A DNA stretch of 64,000 nt from Nocardia albiluteola. Its GTDB lineage: Bacteria; Actinomycetota; Actinomycetes; Mycobacteriales; Mycobacteriaceae. Where the stretch lies: contig NZ_JAHKNI010000005.1 in NCBI RefSeq assembly GCF_018860155.1, forward strand, positions 1 through 64,000, in the 5' to 3' direction. Each line of letters starts with the position of its first letter. The stretch's first letter is position 1. Below, in pieces: positions 40,588 to 49,506 of the stretch. The notes beneath the pieces are model-generated. The model saw only the letters and a list, made by a program, of their open reading frames with translations. It searched no databases and was not told where the DNA came from. The translations under genes and the position numbers were made by a program.

Positions 40588-41658
40588 ATGATGGCGAATA
40601 TGAAGGATTTCGGCCGTCTCGACGAGGTGGACGCCGCGATCGTGAACGCGCTGCAGATCAGTCCGCGGGCGAGCTGGGCGCGCGTCGCGCAGGTGTTGCA
40701 GCTGGACGCGGTGACCGTGGCACGCCGTTGGAAGCGGCTCGCCGACGCCGGGGCGGCCTGGGTCAGCGGCCACCCGGGCCCGATGCTGGCCGGTTCCGGC
40801 CAGGGATGCATGGCCTTCATCGAAATCGACTGTGTGAACGGCCAATTGCCGGAGGTCGCCGAACATCTGACCCAGGAACCCACGGTCGTCACCGTTCAGC
40901 ACGTCACCGGCGGGCGGAATCTGCTGATCACGGTCATCGCACCGGGCCTGGGTGAGTTGTCGCGATGGATCAGCGGCGCACTCGGCTCGCTCGGCGGCGT
41001 GATCGCCGCGCGCACCCATCTCGTCGGCGCGATCCACACCCATGCCAGCCGGTGGCGTTTGCATGCGTTGGCTTCGGATCGTGCGGCGCAGCTCGCCCCG
41101 GGAAAACCGGCGCGGAGGTCGGCTGTCGGGCAACGGCTTTCGACGCAGGACCGGGAACTTATGGTGGCCTTGTCCGAAGACGGCAGGGCCTCCTACACCG
41201 ATCTCGCGGCGCGGTGCGGAATCGGCGTGGACACGGCCCGGCGGCGCACGGCGCACCTGATCGACTCCGAGGCCGTGCTGATTCGCTGCGATATCGCCAG
41301 ACCACTGATCGATCGCCCGGTGGCGGTCGTGCTGTGGGCCGAGGTCGCGTCGCACGCGCTGGAGCGGGCGGCTCAGGCGGTCGCCGGTCTGCGGGACGTG
41401 CGGTTGTGCGCGGGCATCGCCGGTCGCCACAATCTGCTGATCATCGCCTGGGTGCGCGCGCCCGATGACATTCAGCGGTTCGAGACCCGAGTCTCGCAGG
41501 TGGCGCCCGGCATCGTGATCGGGGATCGATCGGTCGTGCTGTCGTCGTTCAAGGTCAATGGTCACCTGCTCGACGAGGACGGCTATCGGGTCGGATGCGT
41601 TCCCATCGATCCGTGGAATCGATCGGCCGACCATGATGACCGGGCCGGACGTGGGTGA
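40588..41658 (+). CDS. Double-length Lrp/AsnC-family regulator
   Basis: Regulator of 356 residues made of two tandem Lrp/AsnC units. HTH 1 is in LDEVDAAIVNALQISPRASW and the DAVTVARRWKRLADAG recognition helix; HTH 2 in LSTQDRELMVALSEDGRASY with GIGVDTARRRTAHLIDSEAV. Each is followed by a RAM-like alphabeta sensor (TVQHVTGGRNLLITVIA; VRLCAGIAGRHNLLIIAWV). Normal Lrp proteins are half this size and dimerise; here one chain supplies both halves. It is divergent from the amidohydrolase-MFS operon, its likely target. Confidence 0.85.
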   Translation: MMANMKDFGRLDEVDAAIVNALQISPRASWARVAQVLQLDAVTVARRWKRLADAGAAWVSGHPGPMLAGSGQGCMAFIEIDCVNGQLPEVAEHLTQEPTVVTVQHVTGGRNLLITVIAPGLGELSRWISGALGSLGGVIAARTHLVGAIHTHASRWRLHALASDRAAQLAPGKPARRSAVGQRLSTQDRELMVALSEDGRASYTDLAARCGIGVDTARRRTAHLIDSEAVLIRCDIARPLIDRPVAVVLWAEVASHALERAAQAVAGLRDVRLCAGIAGRHNLLIIAWVRAPDDIQRFETRVSQVAPGIVIGDRSVVLSSFKVNGHLLDEDGYRVGCVPIDPWNRSADHDDRAGRG

Positions 41659-41752
41659 CCACCGTCCGATCATGGACGCGCTGTACGAATTCGTTCACAG
41701 TGTCCAGGGCTGGTTACGATGGCGTGAGCATTGGTGAGGAGAAAGGGGCGTT

Positions 41753-42361
41753 GTGGCAGGGGAAGACCGCCGGAAGCGGCGCAGCCGCAAGCTGTTGCGT
41801 GAGGCGTTCCTGTCGTTGGTCCTCGAGCGCGGTTATGCCGCGATCACCGTGGAAGACATCACCGAGCGCGCTGATCTGGGGCGGGCCACTTTCTATACCC
41901 ATTACTCCGATAAGGATGCGCTCCTCGATCAGATCGTGACCGATCTGATCGAGGAGATGCAGCGTCGGCTCGAGCCGCTGTTCGATGTTTCGGCTCAGCC
42001 GTTCACCGGCAAGGCCGTGCGGGAGTTGTTCCGTCACGCGGCCGAAGAGCGCGATGCGTACCGTGTCGTCCTGCGTGGGGAAGGCGACGGACGTGCATTG
42101 CGGCGGTTCGTCGAGGATCGAAGTGCCGCAGCGGCTCATACTTTCGCCGCCCGTGCGGTGGCGAACGGGTCGGAATTGCGCGTCGACGCGGAGGTTCTGG
42201 CGCGTGCCTGGGTCGGGCAGCTGCTCATCACGCTGTCGTGGTGGCTCGAATCGGAGTCCGCGATGAGTGCCGACCAGGTCGCCGCGCAACTACTCGATAT
42301 CTCACTGCGTGGCCGCTTCTGGGCATCGGGCTTCGACGGCGAACCTCCTGCCCGCAGCTGA
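41753..42361 (+). CDS. TetR-family transcriptional regulator
   Basis: Regulator of 202 residues. The HTH spans KLLREAFLSLVLERGYAAIT and VEDITERADLGRATFYTHYS, ending in the usual HYSDKDALLDQ. The C-terminal domain resembles TetR_C_33-type regulators (LLITLSWWLESESAMSADQV). GTG start with a purine-rich site GAGGAGAAAGGGG upstream. No divergent partner gene is close, so the target may be itself or the convergent secreted-protein genes; this cannot be told. Confidence 0.85.
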   Translation: MAGEDRRKRRSRKLLREAFLSLVLERGYAAITVEDITERADLGRATFYTHYSDKDALLDQIVTDLIEEMQRRLEPLFDVSAQPFTGKAVRELFRHAAEERDAYRVVLRGEGDGRALRRFVEDRSAAAAHTFAARAVANGSELRVDAEVLARAWVGQLLITLSWWLESESAMSADQVAAQLLDISLRGRFWASGFDGEPPARS

Positions 42362-42365
42362 TCGA

Positions 42366-42406
42366 AATCCGGTGTCTGACAGTAACTCTCGGTCGGACAC
42401 CGGATT
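42366..42406. terminator. Bidirectional terminator
   Basis: Perfect 11-bp stem AATCCGGTGTC / GACACCGGATT with a 19-base loop, starting 5 bases after the TetR stop and ending 3 bases before the stop of the convergent secreted-protein gene. Confidence 0.75.
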
Positions 42407-42408
42407 GT

Positions 42409-43158
42409 TCAGTGGGCGGATCCGCTGGCGGATCCGGTGATCAGCGGTTTGAGTGCCAGGGGAGGGATACGGAGGTTGGCGTTGGGGACGCCGGTGCCGT
42501 CGGGATCGAGCAGGCCGTCGTGGTTGGCGTATTCGCTGTGCCCGGGAGCGGCCTGCAAGGTCGTGATGTATTTCCACAGGCCGTAACCGAGCGCGCCGCC
42601 GCCCAGCGCGAGAGTCGCGGCCAAGCTGCCGCCACCGGCGAAGGCCAGGATGGCGGCTGGAGCGGTCGCCAGACAGCCGGGGCCCACGAGGAGGCAGGAG
42701 CCGAGTCCGATCACCGCCCCGACGAGTGCGCCGATGACGAAGCCGCCGACAGTGGCGGCCAGCGACGCCTTGGTCATGTTTCCGGCGAACTCGTCCAGCG
42801 CCAGCTGATTCTCCAGCGGTGACGCGATCGGGCGCAGAGTGTCGGGGGCGAGAACCAGCGTGTGGCCCGCGTCGAGGATCTGCTGGTTTATCGGATGCGC
42901 GACGCCGTCGAGTTCGAACACCAACGGCAGGGCCAGGACCAGCTGTCCGACGTCGTCGTGCGCCAGGACCGATTGCCGATCGTCGGCAAGGGTGAAGGAC
43001 GCGGCATCGAGGGTGGTGACCACGGTGCCGTTCACAACCTCGGCCTGATAGCGCGCCGTGCTGCCGGGCTCGGCCGCGGCGGGGGTTGCGGCAATGGTCA
43101 GTGCGGAGGCGGCCGCTGCTGCCGTGATCGCCGTGTAAGCCGTTGTGCGGAGGCTCAT
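42409..43158 (-). CDS. Exported protein with glycine-rich hydrophobic C-terminus (paralogue 1)
   Basis: Protein of 249 residues of unknown function. Signal peptide MSLRTTAYTAITAAAAASAL to TPAAA. A beta-rich part (GTVVTTLDAASFTLADDRQS) is followed by SPLENQLALDEFAGNMTKAS and a long Gly/Ala hydrophobic stretch with a cysteine pair (GSCLLVGPGCLA). The same layout occurs in the next gene, so the two are paralogues. The hydrophobic part could span a membrane. 27 bp separate the two genes, an operon with this gene second. Confidence 0.75.
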   Translation of the reverse strand: MSLRTTAYTAITAAAAASALTIAATPAAAEPGSTARYQAEVVNGTVVTTLDAASFTLADDRQSVLAHDDVGQLVLALPLVFELDGVAHPINQQILDAGHTLVLAPDTLRPIASPLENQLALDEFAGNMTKASLAATVGGFVIGALVGAVIGLGSCLLVGPGCLATAPAAILAFAGGGSLAATLALGGGALGYGLWKYITTLQAAPGHSEYANHDGLLDPDGTGVPNANLRIPPLALKPLITGSASGSAH

Positions 43159-43185
43159 TCTGGATTCTTCCTCGATCGCGAAGAC

Positions 43186-43902
43186 TTAGTTGGCGGCCTC
43201 GGCGGGAACACCGCCGGGCTTGCCCTGGACCTGTGGGGCGTACTGGCTCCGGCTCGGTTCGGTGCGCAGGATCGACCAGTAGTTGAGCGCTGCTGCCGCT
43301 GCGGTGGGTCCCCCGGCGAGGACGAGGCCCGCGATGCCGCCCGCGGCGGCGGCCAGGCTCACGATCGGCAGCACGGTGACGACACAGCCCAGGCTCAGCA
43401 CCAGGCAGGACGCACCGGCCAAGGCGAGACCCACACCCACGCCCGCGACGGCCCCGATGGCGGTGCCGATGAGGCTGCCGATGGAGGTGCCGAGGCTGAC
43501 CGCGTTGATGAGGTCGTTCATGGCCAGCTGGTTTTCCAGCGGCGAGGCGACCGGTTGCGGTGCGGTGCGGTCGAGCCTGGTCAGATCCGGTGTCAGTCGC
43601 AGGGCGTGGCCCTCGTCGACGATCTGCTGCAGCAGCGGAAATCGCTGTCCGTCGAGAGTGAAGGTCAGGGGAAGTGAGTCCAGGATTCGCCCGGCGTTGT
43701 CGCGGATCGCGACCGACTGTTCGTCGTCGGCCAGGGTGAATGCGCCGTGTTCGAGTGTGGTGACCACGGTGTCGTTGGACAGGTTCGTGTGGAAGCCGAC
43801 CGCCTCGGGCGCGGCTTCGGGGGCGGCCGTGGCGGTCGCGGTGCTGGCGATGACGCTGGCGGCCAGCAGGCCGACGGTGAATGTCGCGCGGCGGATGGTC
43901 AT
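43186..43902 (-). CDS. Exported protein with glycine-rich hydrophobic C-terminus (paralogue 2)
   Basis: Protein of 238 residues, paralogue of the downstream gene: DTVVTTLEHGAFTLADDEQS against GTVVTTLDAASFTLADDRQS, and SPLENQLAMNDLINA against SPLENQLALDEFAGN. Signal peptide ends TATATAA. A cysteine pair lies in the hydrophobic region (ASCLVLSLGC). GAGGA seven bases before the ATG. The role is unknown; the pair may form a heteromeric envelope complex. The gene is divergent from the sulfatase-maturation operon across a 354-bp control region. Confidence 0.75.
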   Translation of the reverse strand: MTIRRATFTVGLLAASVIASTATATAAPEAAPEAVGFHTNLSNDTVVTTLEHGAFTLADDEQSVAIRDNAGRILDSLPLTFTLDGQRFPLLQQIVDEGHALRLTPDLTRLDRTAPQPVASPLENQLAMNDLINAVSLGTSIGSLIGTAIGAVAGVGVGLALAGASCLVLSLGCVVTVLPIVSLAAAAGGIAGLVLAGGPTAAAAALNYWSILRTEPSRSQYAPQVQGKPGGVPAEAAN

Positions 43903-43989
43903 GCGTGTGTCCTCATCTCGAAACCGGGCCGATGCGACTGTGAATGGGCGTCGGGTCCGGGGTGTTCTCGGGCTGTCGCCGCAGCGTAT

Positions 43990-44160
43990 GACCATTTAAG
44001 ACGTAGTGTCTAGAAATAAACTCATAGTCTGTTAACGGACGACACGTCGGACTGTAGTTGTGAGATACCGCACTCGTCAACCAAGAGTGTGATGTGGCGC
44101 ACCCGTGTTCACTCTCACCGTTTATAGACACAATGACTAATTGTGGTCATCATGTCTAGT
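43990..44160. promoter_or_regulatory. AT-rich divergent control region
   Basis: The 354-bp gap 43903-44256 has its most AT-rich core here. Inverted repeats include CACAAT-GACTA-ATTGTG at 44129-44145 and TAGACA / TGTCTA arms at 44125-44130 and 44153-44158. GTCTAG occurs near both ends. It probably carries promoters and operators for the secreted-protein pair and the sulfatase operon. No regulator gene is adjacent. Confidence 0.45.
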
Positions 44161-44256
44161 GAGACCTGACGTCGCGACCGCGGTGACCGCCGCCGCGTTC
44201 GCGACCAGCCTCGGTTTGAGCCTGTGACCACCAGATTCGAAAGGAAGGAGCCGTCC

Positions 44257-45240
44257 GTGCAATCACCAGGTCCCCGGCCCGCGGATGAACCGGTCGTCAG
44301 TCTGGATCCGGGCGTTCGGCGTTCTGGTTGCTGTGCGCCTTCGCGCTTCGAGGCCGCGCTCCCGCCGCCGACTCTTCTCCCCGGCGTGTCTGCTCATGTC
44401 TCACCGCTGATCCCCCTGTCGGGAGTCGAGTTTCGGATGGGCAGTGAGGACGCCGATTGCTACCCGGCCGATGGGGAGGGTCCGGTGCGCCCGGTCCGAG
44501 TCGCGGATTTCGCGATCGCGGCGCACACCGTCACCAACGACCAGTTTGCCCAATTCGTCACCGCCACCGGATATCGCACCGACGCGGAACGCTATGGCTG
44601 GTCCTACGTCTTCGCGGGGTTTCTACCCGCGGTGCTGCGGCGCGGCGCCCGCCGACCCGAGGCGACGCCGTGGTGGTGTGCGGTTCCCGAGGCCAGGTGG
44701 CGGGCACCCGAAGGTCCGGGCAGCACCGTCGACGAGCGTGGCGATCATCCCGTGGTGCACGTGTCCTGGCATGACGCGCAGGCGTATTGCGCCTGGGCGG
44801 GCGTGCGCCTGCCCACCGAGGCCGAGTGGGAGTACGCCGCACGCGCCGGTCTGGACGGTGCCCGCTATCCGTGGGGAAACCAACCTGAATCCGGGGATAC
44901 GTATCGCGCCAATATCTTCCGGGGTTCATTTCCCGTGCGGAACACCGCCGCTGATGGATATGCGGGGACCGCGCCCGTGAATACCTTCGCGCCCAATGCT
45001 TTCGGTCTCTACAACATGGTCGGCAATGTCTGGGAGTGGTGTGCCGACCGGTGGAGCGCCGATCACTCCCGCGAACCGGTGATCGACCCGCGCAGCCCCG
45101 AGACGGGCGACACGCGCGTGCTGCGCGGCGGGTCGTATCTGTGCCACGACAGCTACTGCAACCGGTATCGCGTCGCCGCGCGCATCCACAACTCTCCCGA
45201 ATCCAGCAGCGGCAACACAGGATTCCGCGTGGCCCGCTGA
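44257..45240 (+). CDS. Formylglycine-generating enzyme (sulfatase maturation)
   Basis: FGE/SUMF1-type oxidase of 327 residues that converts the CxPxR cysteine of sulfatases to formylglycine. Family strings: FRMGSEDADCYPADGEGPVR, VTNDQFAQFVTATGY, HPVVHVSWHDAQAYCAWAG, RLPTEAEWEYAARAG and NVWEWCADRW. The active-site cysteine pair lies near the end in RGGSYLCHDSYCNRYR (C-x4-C), as in Mycobacterium and Streptomyces FGE. The GTG at 44257 has GGAAGGAG six bases upstream, so it is preferred to the GTG at 44224. The next gene, 38 bp on, is its sulfatase substrate. Confidence 0.95.
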   Translation: MQSPGPRPADEPVVSLDPGVRRSGCCAPSRFEAALPPPTLLPGVSAHVSPLIPLSGVEFRMGSEDADCYPADGEGPVRPVRVADFAIAAHTVTNDQFAQFVTATGYRTDAERYGWSYVFAGFLPAVLRRGARRPEATPWWCAVPEARWRAPEGPGSTVDERGDHPVVHVSWHDAQAYCAWAGVRLPTEAEWEYAARAGLDGARYPWGNQPESGDTYRANIFRGSFPVRNTAADGYAGTAPVNTFAPNAFGLYNMVGNVWEWCADRWSADHSREPVIDPRSPETGDTRVLRGGSYLCHDSYCNRYRVAARIHNSPESSSGNTGFRVAR

Positions 45241-45278
45241 CCGACGACCTGCTCATATCACAGAAAGGCGAGACCGCC

Positions 45279-46724
45279 ATGACCGAACAGTCGATGAACG
45301 TGCTGGTCATCATGTCCGACCAGCACAACCCGAAAATCCTTGGCGCGGCCGGTAATCCGCTCATCCGGACACCGAACATGGATGCGCTGGCAGCGCGCGG
45401 CACGCGCTTCTCCTCCGCCTACTGCCCGAGCCCCATCTGTGTGCCGTCGCGCGCCTCGTTCGCTACCGGGCTGTACCCGCACCAGACTGGGTACTGGGAC
45501 AACGCGATGGGCTACGACGGCGCGATCCCAGGCTGGGGGCACGAACTGCAAGCCGCCGGACGACGGGTCGAGTCGATCGGAAAACTGCACTACCGCAACG
45601 AATCCGACCCCACCGGGTTCGATGTCCAGCATCTGCCCATGCATCTCAAGGACGGAGTCGGGCAGGTGTGGGGCTCGGTGCGCGACCCGCTGCCACGCCG
45701 CGACAACGCGCCGCTGATGGTGTCGATCTCCGGTGGCGCGGAATCGGATTACACCCGATACGACGCCGCGGTCACCGAACGCACCTGCCAATGGCTGGCA
45801 GATCCGGCCAACCGCGACGAACCGTGGGTGCTATACACCGGCCTGCTCGCCCCGCACTTCCCGTATTTGGCCCCGCCGGAGTACTTCGAGATGTACGACC
45901 CGGACCAGATGCCCACGCCGACAATGCGTCCCGAGCACGGGCACGCCCGCCATCCGTGGGTGGAGACCTTCGCCGGAGTCCTCCCGGGCCTCGACAACAC
46001 CAACTCCGAGGAGGAACGCCGCCGCGCAGCTGCCGCGTACTACGGACTGGTCACCTACCTCGACCACAACCTCGGCCGCATCCTCGGCGCGCTCGAGGCC
46101 AGCGGCCAGGCCGACAACACGCTCGTTGTCTACACCAGCGACCACGGCGACATGGTCGGCAGTCGCGGCCTCTGGGGCAAATCCCTGATGTACACCGAAT
46201 CCTCCGGTGTCCCATTGATCATGGCCGGTCCGGGCGTGCCCGCCGGAGCCGTGTGCGACACCCCGGCGAGCCTGGTCGACCTGTACCCGACCATCCTCGA
46301 CGGCGCCGGTGTGACTCCGGCCGGGGAACCGCGTCCGGGCGTCTCGCTGCGCGAACTCGCCACGACCGGCCTCGACCCGCAGCGGGTCGTGTTCAGTGAA
46401 TATCACGCCATGGGCGCGCCCAGTGCGGCGTTCCTGATCCGCAGGGGCGACTTCGTCCTGCACCACTACGTCGGCTTCGCCCCCGAGTTGTACAACGTCA
46501 CCGCCGATCCTGACCAGGTCCAGGACCTGGCCGCCGATCAGGACCACGCCGAGGTGCTCACCGAGCTGACCGCTGAGCTCATCGGCCTGCTGGACCCGGA
46601 GACGACCGACGCCGTGGACAAGCGAGCCAAGGCCGACCAAGCAGCACTGGTCGACCGATTCGGCGGACCCGAAGCCGCCGCGAAGCTCGGCACTCCCGGA
46701 GAGACGCCGCCTCCGGCGGTCTGA
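45279..46724 (+). CDS. Type I sulfatase (choline-sulfatase-like)
   Basis: Alkaline-phosphatase-superfamily sulfatase of 481 residues. The formylglycine motif is CVPSR in CPSPICVPSRASFATGLYPH. Metal ligands appear in VLVIMSDQHNP near the N terminus and in VYTSDHGDMVGSRGLWGK. Local similarity (AYCPSPICVPSRASF, WDNAMGYDG) is to choline sulfatase and related enzymes, though the choline substrate is not assured. Modified by the FGE encoded upstream. No signal peptide is visible, so the enzyme is cytoplasmic. Confidence 0.9.
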   Translation: MTEQSMNVLVIMSDQHNPKILGAAGNPLIRTPNMDALAARGTRFSSAYCPSPICVPSRASFATGLYPHQTGYWDNAMGYDGAIPGWGHELQAAGRRVESIGKLHYRNESDPTGFDVQHLPMHLKDGVGQVWGSVRDPLPRRDNAPLMVSISGGAESDYTRYDAAVTERTCQWLADPANRDEPWVLYTGLLAPHFPYLAPPEYFEMYDPDQMPTPTMRPEHGHARHPWVETFAGVLPGLDNTNSEEERRRAAAAYYGLVTYLDHNLGRILGALEASGQADNTLVVYTSDHGDMVGSRGLWGKSLMYTESSGVPLIMAGPGVPAGAVCDTPASLVDLYPTILDGAGVTPAGEPRPGVSLRELATTGLDPQRVVFSEYHAMGAPSAAFLIRRGDFVLHHYVGFAPELYNVTADPDQVQDLAADQDHAEVLTELTAELIGLLDPETTDAVDKRAKADQAALVDRFGGPEAAAKLGTPGETPPPAV

Positions 46725-46813
46725 CCGTTCGACCCCGCGTCCACACGGCCGCGTCCGGTGCGCCGGCGTGGTGTGTGGACGGCATATTCAGGATCACCAA
46801 AGGCGTTGAACCC

Positions 46814-47479
46814 ATGAACAATTCATCGCAACCAGATCTACCGGCCGATGTTCCGGCGTCCGGCTTCGCCGAGTTGCGTGCGAAGATCCGCGACCTGGGC
46901 GGCGTACGCCATCTCATCGACGGAGCCACGCCCATCCTCGGCTACATCCTCGGCTTCACCCTGAGCGGCATCGTCGCCGGCATCCTGGTCGCCGTCCTGA
47001 CCGCGCTGGTCCTCGCCGGGCTCCGGCTGTGCCACGGCGACCGCCCCAATGTCGTCGCCGTCTCGACCACCCTCGTCCTGATCTTCTCCGCAATGGCCGC
47101 GATCACCGGTCACGGCCGGGACTTCTTCCTACCTCCGCTGATCCTCTATGCGGCCCTGTCCGTGGCCTTCGGTCTCAGCCTCGCTACTGCCACCCCGCTG
47201 ACTCTGCCGATCTGCCGCAGGATCCGATTCGAACCCGCTGACACCACCGACCCGGCCGCCCGGGTACGGCTACACCGCCGGGTCACCGCCGCGTGGGCAG
47301 CGTTCTGCGCGCTGCATGTATTGGTCATGGGACCGGCGTATCTCGCAGGAAACGTCGTCCTACTGGGCACCCTCGCCCTGATCCTCAACAAACCAGCACT
47401 GCTCGCCGCCATCGCCTGCACCTGGGTATGGCTACGCCGCACAGCTCGGACGCCGTCGTCGAACATTGATTCGTACTGA
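46814..47479 (+). CDS. DUF3159 family membrane protein
   Basis: Integral membrane protein of 221 residues with about five helices: LGYILGFTLSGIVAGILVAV, VVAVSTTLVLIFSAMAA, LYAALSVAFGLSLATATPLT and two later. RAKIRDLGGVRHLIDGATP at the N-terminal side is typical of DUF3159. Function unknown. The ATG at 46814 has a distant AAAGG; a GTG at 46775 would add 13 residues. It lies 89 bp after the sulfatase and could carry its substrate, but that is only positional. Confidence 0.7.
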   Translation: MNNSSQPDLPADVPASGFAELRAKIRDLGGVRHLIDGATPILGYILGFTLSGIVAGILVAVLTALVLAGLRLCHGDRPNVVAVSTTLVLIFSAMAAITGHGRDFFLPPLILYAALSVAFGLSLATATPLTLPICRRIRFEPADTTDPAARVRLHRRVTAAWAAFCALHVLVMGPAYLAGNVVLLGTLALILNKPALLAAIACTWVWLRRTARTPSSNIDSY

Positions 47480-47530
47480 GGACCACAAAATGCAAAAATC
47501 CCGTGGGGCTCGTCGGACAGCGTAGATGGC

Positions 47531-48097
47531 TCAGTTGGTGGCGGCCATGACGAGATCTCGGTATGGGAGACTCACGACCGCGTGGTCGGCGATTCCGAGT
47601 TCGGTTTCGACTTCTTCGAGGTGAACGGTGGCCGCGTCTGGATCGACGGCGGTGACCTCGGTCTCGACGAAGGTTCCGGTGTGGGTGACGGAATCGATGC
47701 TGACGATGATGTTCTCGTGCTCGGGGTGGCGGTAGGTGGTGCGGTCCTTCTCGACACGGATGAGCTGGATCATGCCGATTGCCTCGAGGAGTTGGCTGGC
47801 GGCGTCGGCCTGATCGGGGCCGCTGAGGTTGACGTTGGTTTCGCGTTTGGCGATCACATCAGCGTCGCTGTGTGTGGCGGAGGTGGACGGCGGCTTGTAG
47901 GTGACCTCGGCGAACCCGTCTCTGCGTCGGATGCGAAGGCATTCAATGGTTTTCATGTAGTCGACATCGGGCCGGCTGTAGTAGGTGTCGACCTCGGTCA
48001 GGTGTTCGGCCTCCTGATAGCCGAGTTCGGCGAGTCGCTGGCGCAGCGGGTTGGGGTCGTGGAGTTCGCGTTTGCGCTCGACCTCGATCAGGTGCAT
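47531..48097 (-). CDS. CYTH-domain protein (class IV adenylate cyclase/thiamine triphosphatase-like)
   Basis: CYTH/CyaB-type protein of 188 residues. The ExExK signature appears as EVERKREL at residues 5-12. Further fold-specific charged positions are LRIRRRDGFAEVTYKPP, IRVEKDRTTYRH and FVETEVTA, which line the triphosphate tunnel. It probably hydrolyses or cyclises a triphosphate. It is the second gene after an unidentified gene on the same strand, nine bases apart. Confidence 0.85.
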   Translation of the reverse strand: MHLIEVERKRELHDPNPLRQRLAELGYQEAEHLTEVDTYYSRPDVDYMKTIECLRIRRRDGFAEVTYKPPSTSATHSDADVIAKRETNVNLSGPDQADAASQLLEAIGMIQLIRVEKDRTTYRHPEHENIIVSIDSVTHTGTFVETEVTAVDPDAATVHLEEVETELGIADHAVVSLPYRDLVMAATN

Positions 48098-48106
48098 GGG
48101 TTCGGA

Positions 48107-48982
48107 TCATCCTCTCGTGTGTATGGAGGTATGCGGGCGAGGTTGAGCTTGGAGCAATGATGGCGCATCGTGCGGAGCGCCTGCTGAAGTGCCTCGGCAT
48201 CGGTGAGCGGACTCGATGATGTCGGGACTTCCGCTGGAAACGATTGTGCCGTCAGCGGCGCGCAGGTTCCAGCCGTAGGGAGGGGCAGGTTTCCGGTCGA
48301 CCTTGTAACCGACCGGAATGCGAGTATTCAAGGTGCACAACCGCTCTCGGATCGACTCCGGCTCATCACGGTAATCGGGACGGGCGTTTGTGCGTGGTTC
48401 GGCAAGTGCCTCTAGAACGTCGATCAGGGTTTGCGCATCGGGGCCGACGACAGCATGATGATCGTTGTTGGCGATGGGGAACGGTAGCCCGCGCGCGGCG
48501 GCCCGCTCACGCGGACTGGCAGTTGGAGGGATGACCTTGCCTGCCTTGACCAGGCATCCGAGCGCACTGGCCTTCCGGGGACACAATGCAGCGCGACATG
48601 CTCTGTGTTGCTGCATGATTCGATGCGATTCCGGCACGGTTAAAGCGCGGTCGGGGCGAGCGTGGGCAGGGTCGTTCGTTCCATCCGACGCGGCGGCCCA
48701 GGGGGTAGGCGGGCAGGCCGTTTCCAGGTTGCATGCATCGCAGACGCGCGCCGAGGTGTTGTCCACGGTTTCCGGGTCGTAGATGACGATTGCGGCGGCG
48801 TGCACCGCGAATGCGATGCTGAGCGCGTACCCGATCGGGTCGGGATGATCATCAGGCGGCCTGACCGTGTACAAGTAGCGATAGCCGAGTTGTTCCGCAT
48901 GACGGCGGATATCGATTGCGCGCTGCGGGGCTGTCAGTCCGGACTTATCGGTGCGTACCAAGCCGACGGCCTTTGGTTTCAT
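48107..48982 (-). CDS. Hypothetical protein cotranscribed with the CYTH gene
   Basis: Protein of 291 residues, not recognised with confidence. The first about 75 residues (VGLVRTDKSGLTAPQRAIDI, RHAEQLGYRYLYTVRPP) faintly resemble the resolvase-type nucleotide-like fold, but no catalytic Ser can be assigned. Four cysteines in CDACNLETACPP and nearby suggest a zinc site. The last part contains CTLNTRIPVGYKVDRKPAPP. GGAG lies nine bases before the ATG. Translation is probably linked with the CYTH gene. Confidence 0.6.
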   Translation of the reverse strand: MKPKAVGLVRTDKSGLTAPQRAIDIRRHAEQLGYRYLYTVRPPDDHPDPIGYALSIAFAVHAAAIVIYDPETVDNTSARVCDACNLETACPPTPWAAASDGTNDPAHARPDRALTVPESHRIMQQHRACRAALCPRKASALGCLVKAGKVIPPTASPRERAAARGLPFPIANNDHHAVVGPDAQTLIDVLEALAEPRTNARPDYRDEPESIRERLCTLNTRIPVGYKVDRKPAPPYGWNLRAADGTIVSSGSPDIIESAHRCRGTSAGAPHDAPSLLQAQPRPHTSIHTRG

Positions 48983-49506
48983 GTCGTCGTACTCCGTCAC
49001 GGTGCTGGTCCGGTGCGGAATGTGCATAGCGGAACCCCCTGGATGCTGTCGGATGTCAGGAGGTACGGGTCGGTATTACAGACAGCCGGACTACGAAACC
49101 TCCTGCATTGATCACAGCAGTGGTTTCGGCGAAGTCACGTGACAATCTGTCACGCCGAGCTTGTGCTCAGCGACCCCCGCGGAAGGATGCCCAGGCGTCG
49201 TTGATGATCGTGTCGATGTCTGAGGAGGTTGGTGACCAGCCCAATTCATGGTGGACGGGTCCGGGCTGTGTCCCGGTGTCGGTGATGAAGTACTCCGACG
49301 GCTCAGTGTGGGGTATCGAGAACTGCGGTGGGCTCGAACAGCGCGTCTTGCTCGGCCACGCCTGATAATTTACCCGAGAGACAACCCGTGTATCCATGAG
49401 CGTGCGGATACACGGGCTCGGGTAGGATAGTGGAATACGGTGAATCATTCCCCTGAGACGGTCGAAGGAATAAACGTTGATTACCAAGATTTAGATCATC
49501 GCTGAA
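48983..49506. other. 524-bp region with a possible gene remnant
   Basis: No intact gene is recognised. On the minus strand between about 49380 and 49167 a frame reads EYFITDTGTQPGPVHHELGW followed by SDIDTIINDAWASFRGGR, with strong coding bias. Just upstream, another frame reads VAEQDALFEPTAVLDTPH before stopping. Together they look like the C-terminal end of a decayed gene with a frameshift near 49305. The rest shows nothing. Confidence 0.3.

Noticed and set aside
48107-48982. Serine recombinase
   Set aside because: Only a vague similarity in the first 75 residues; no catalytic serine context or DNA-binding end could be shown.
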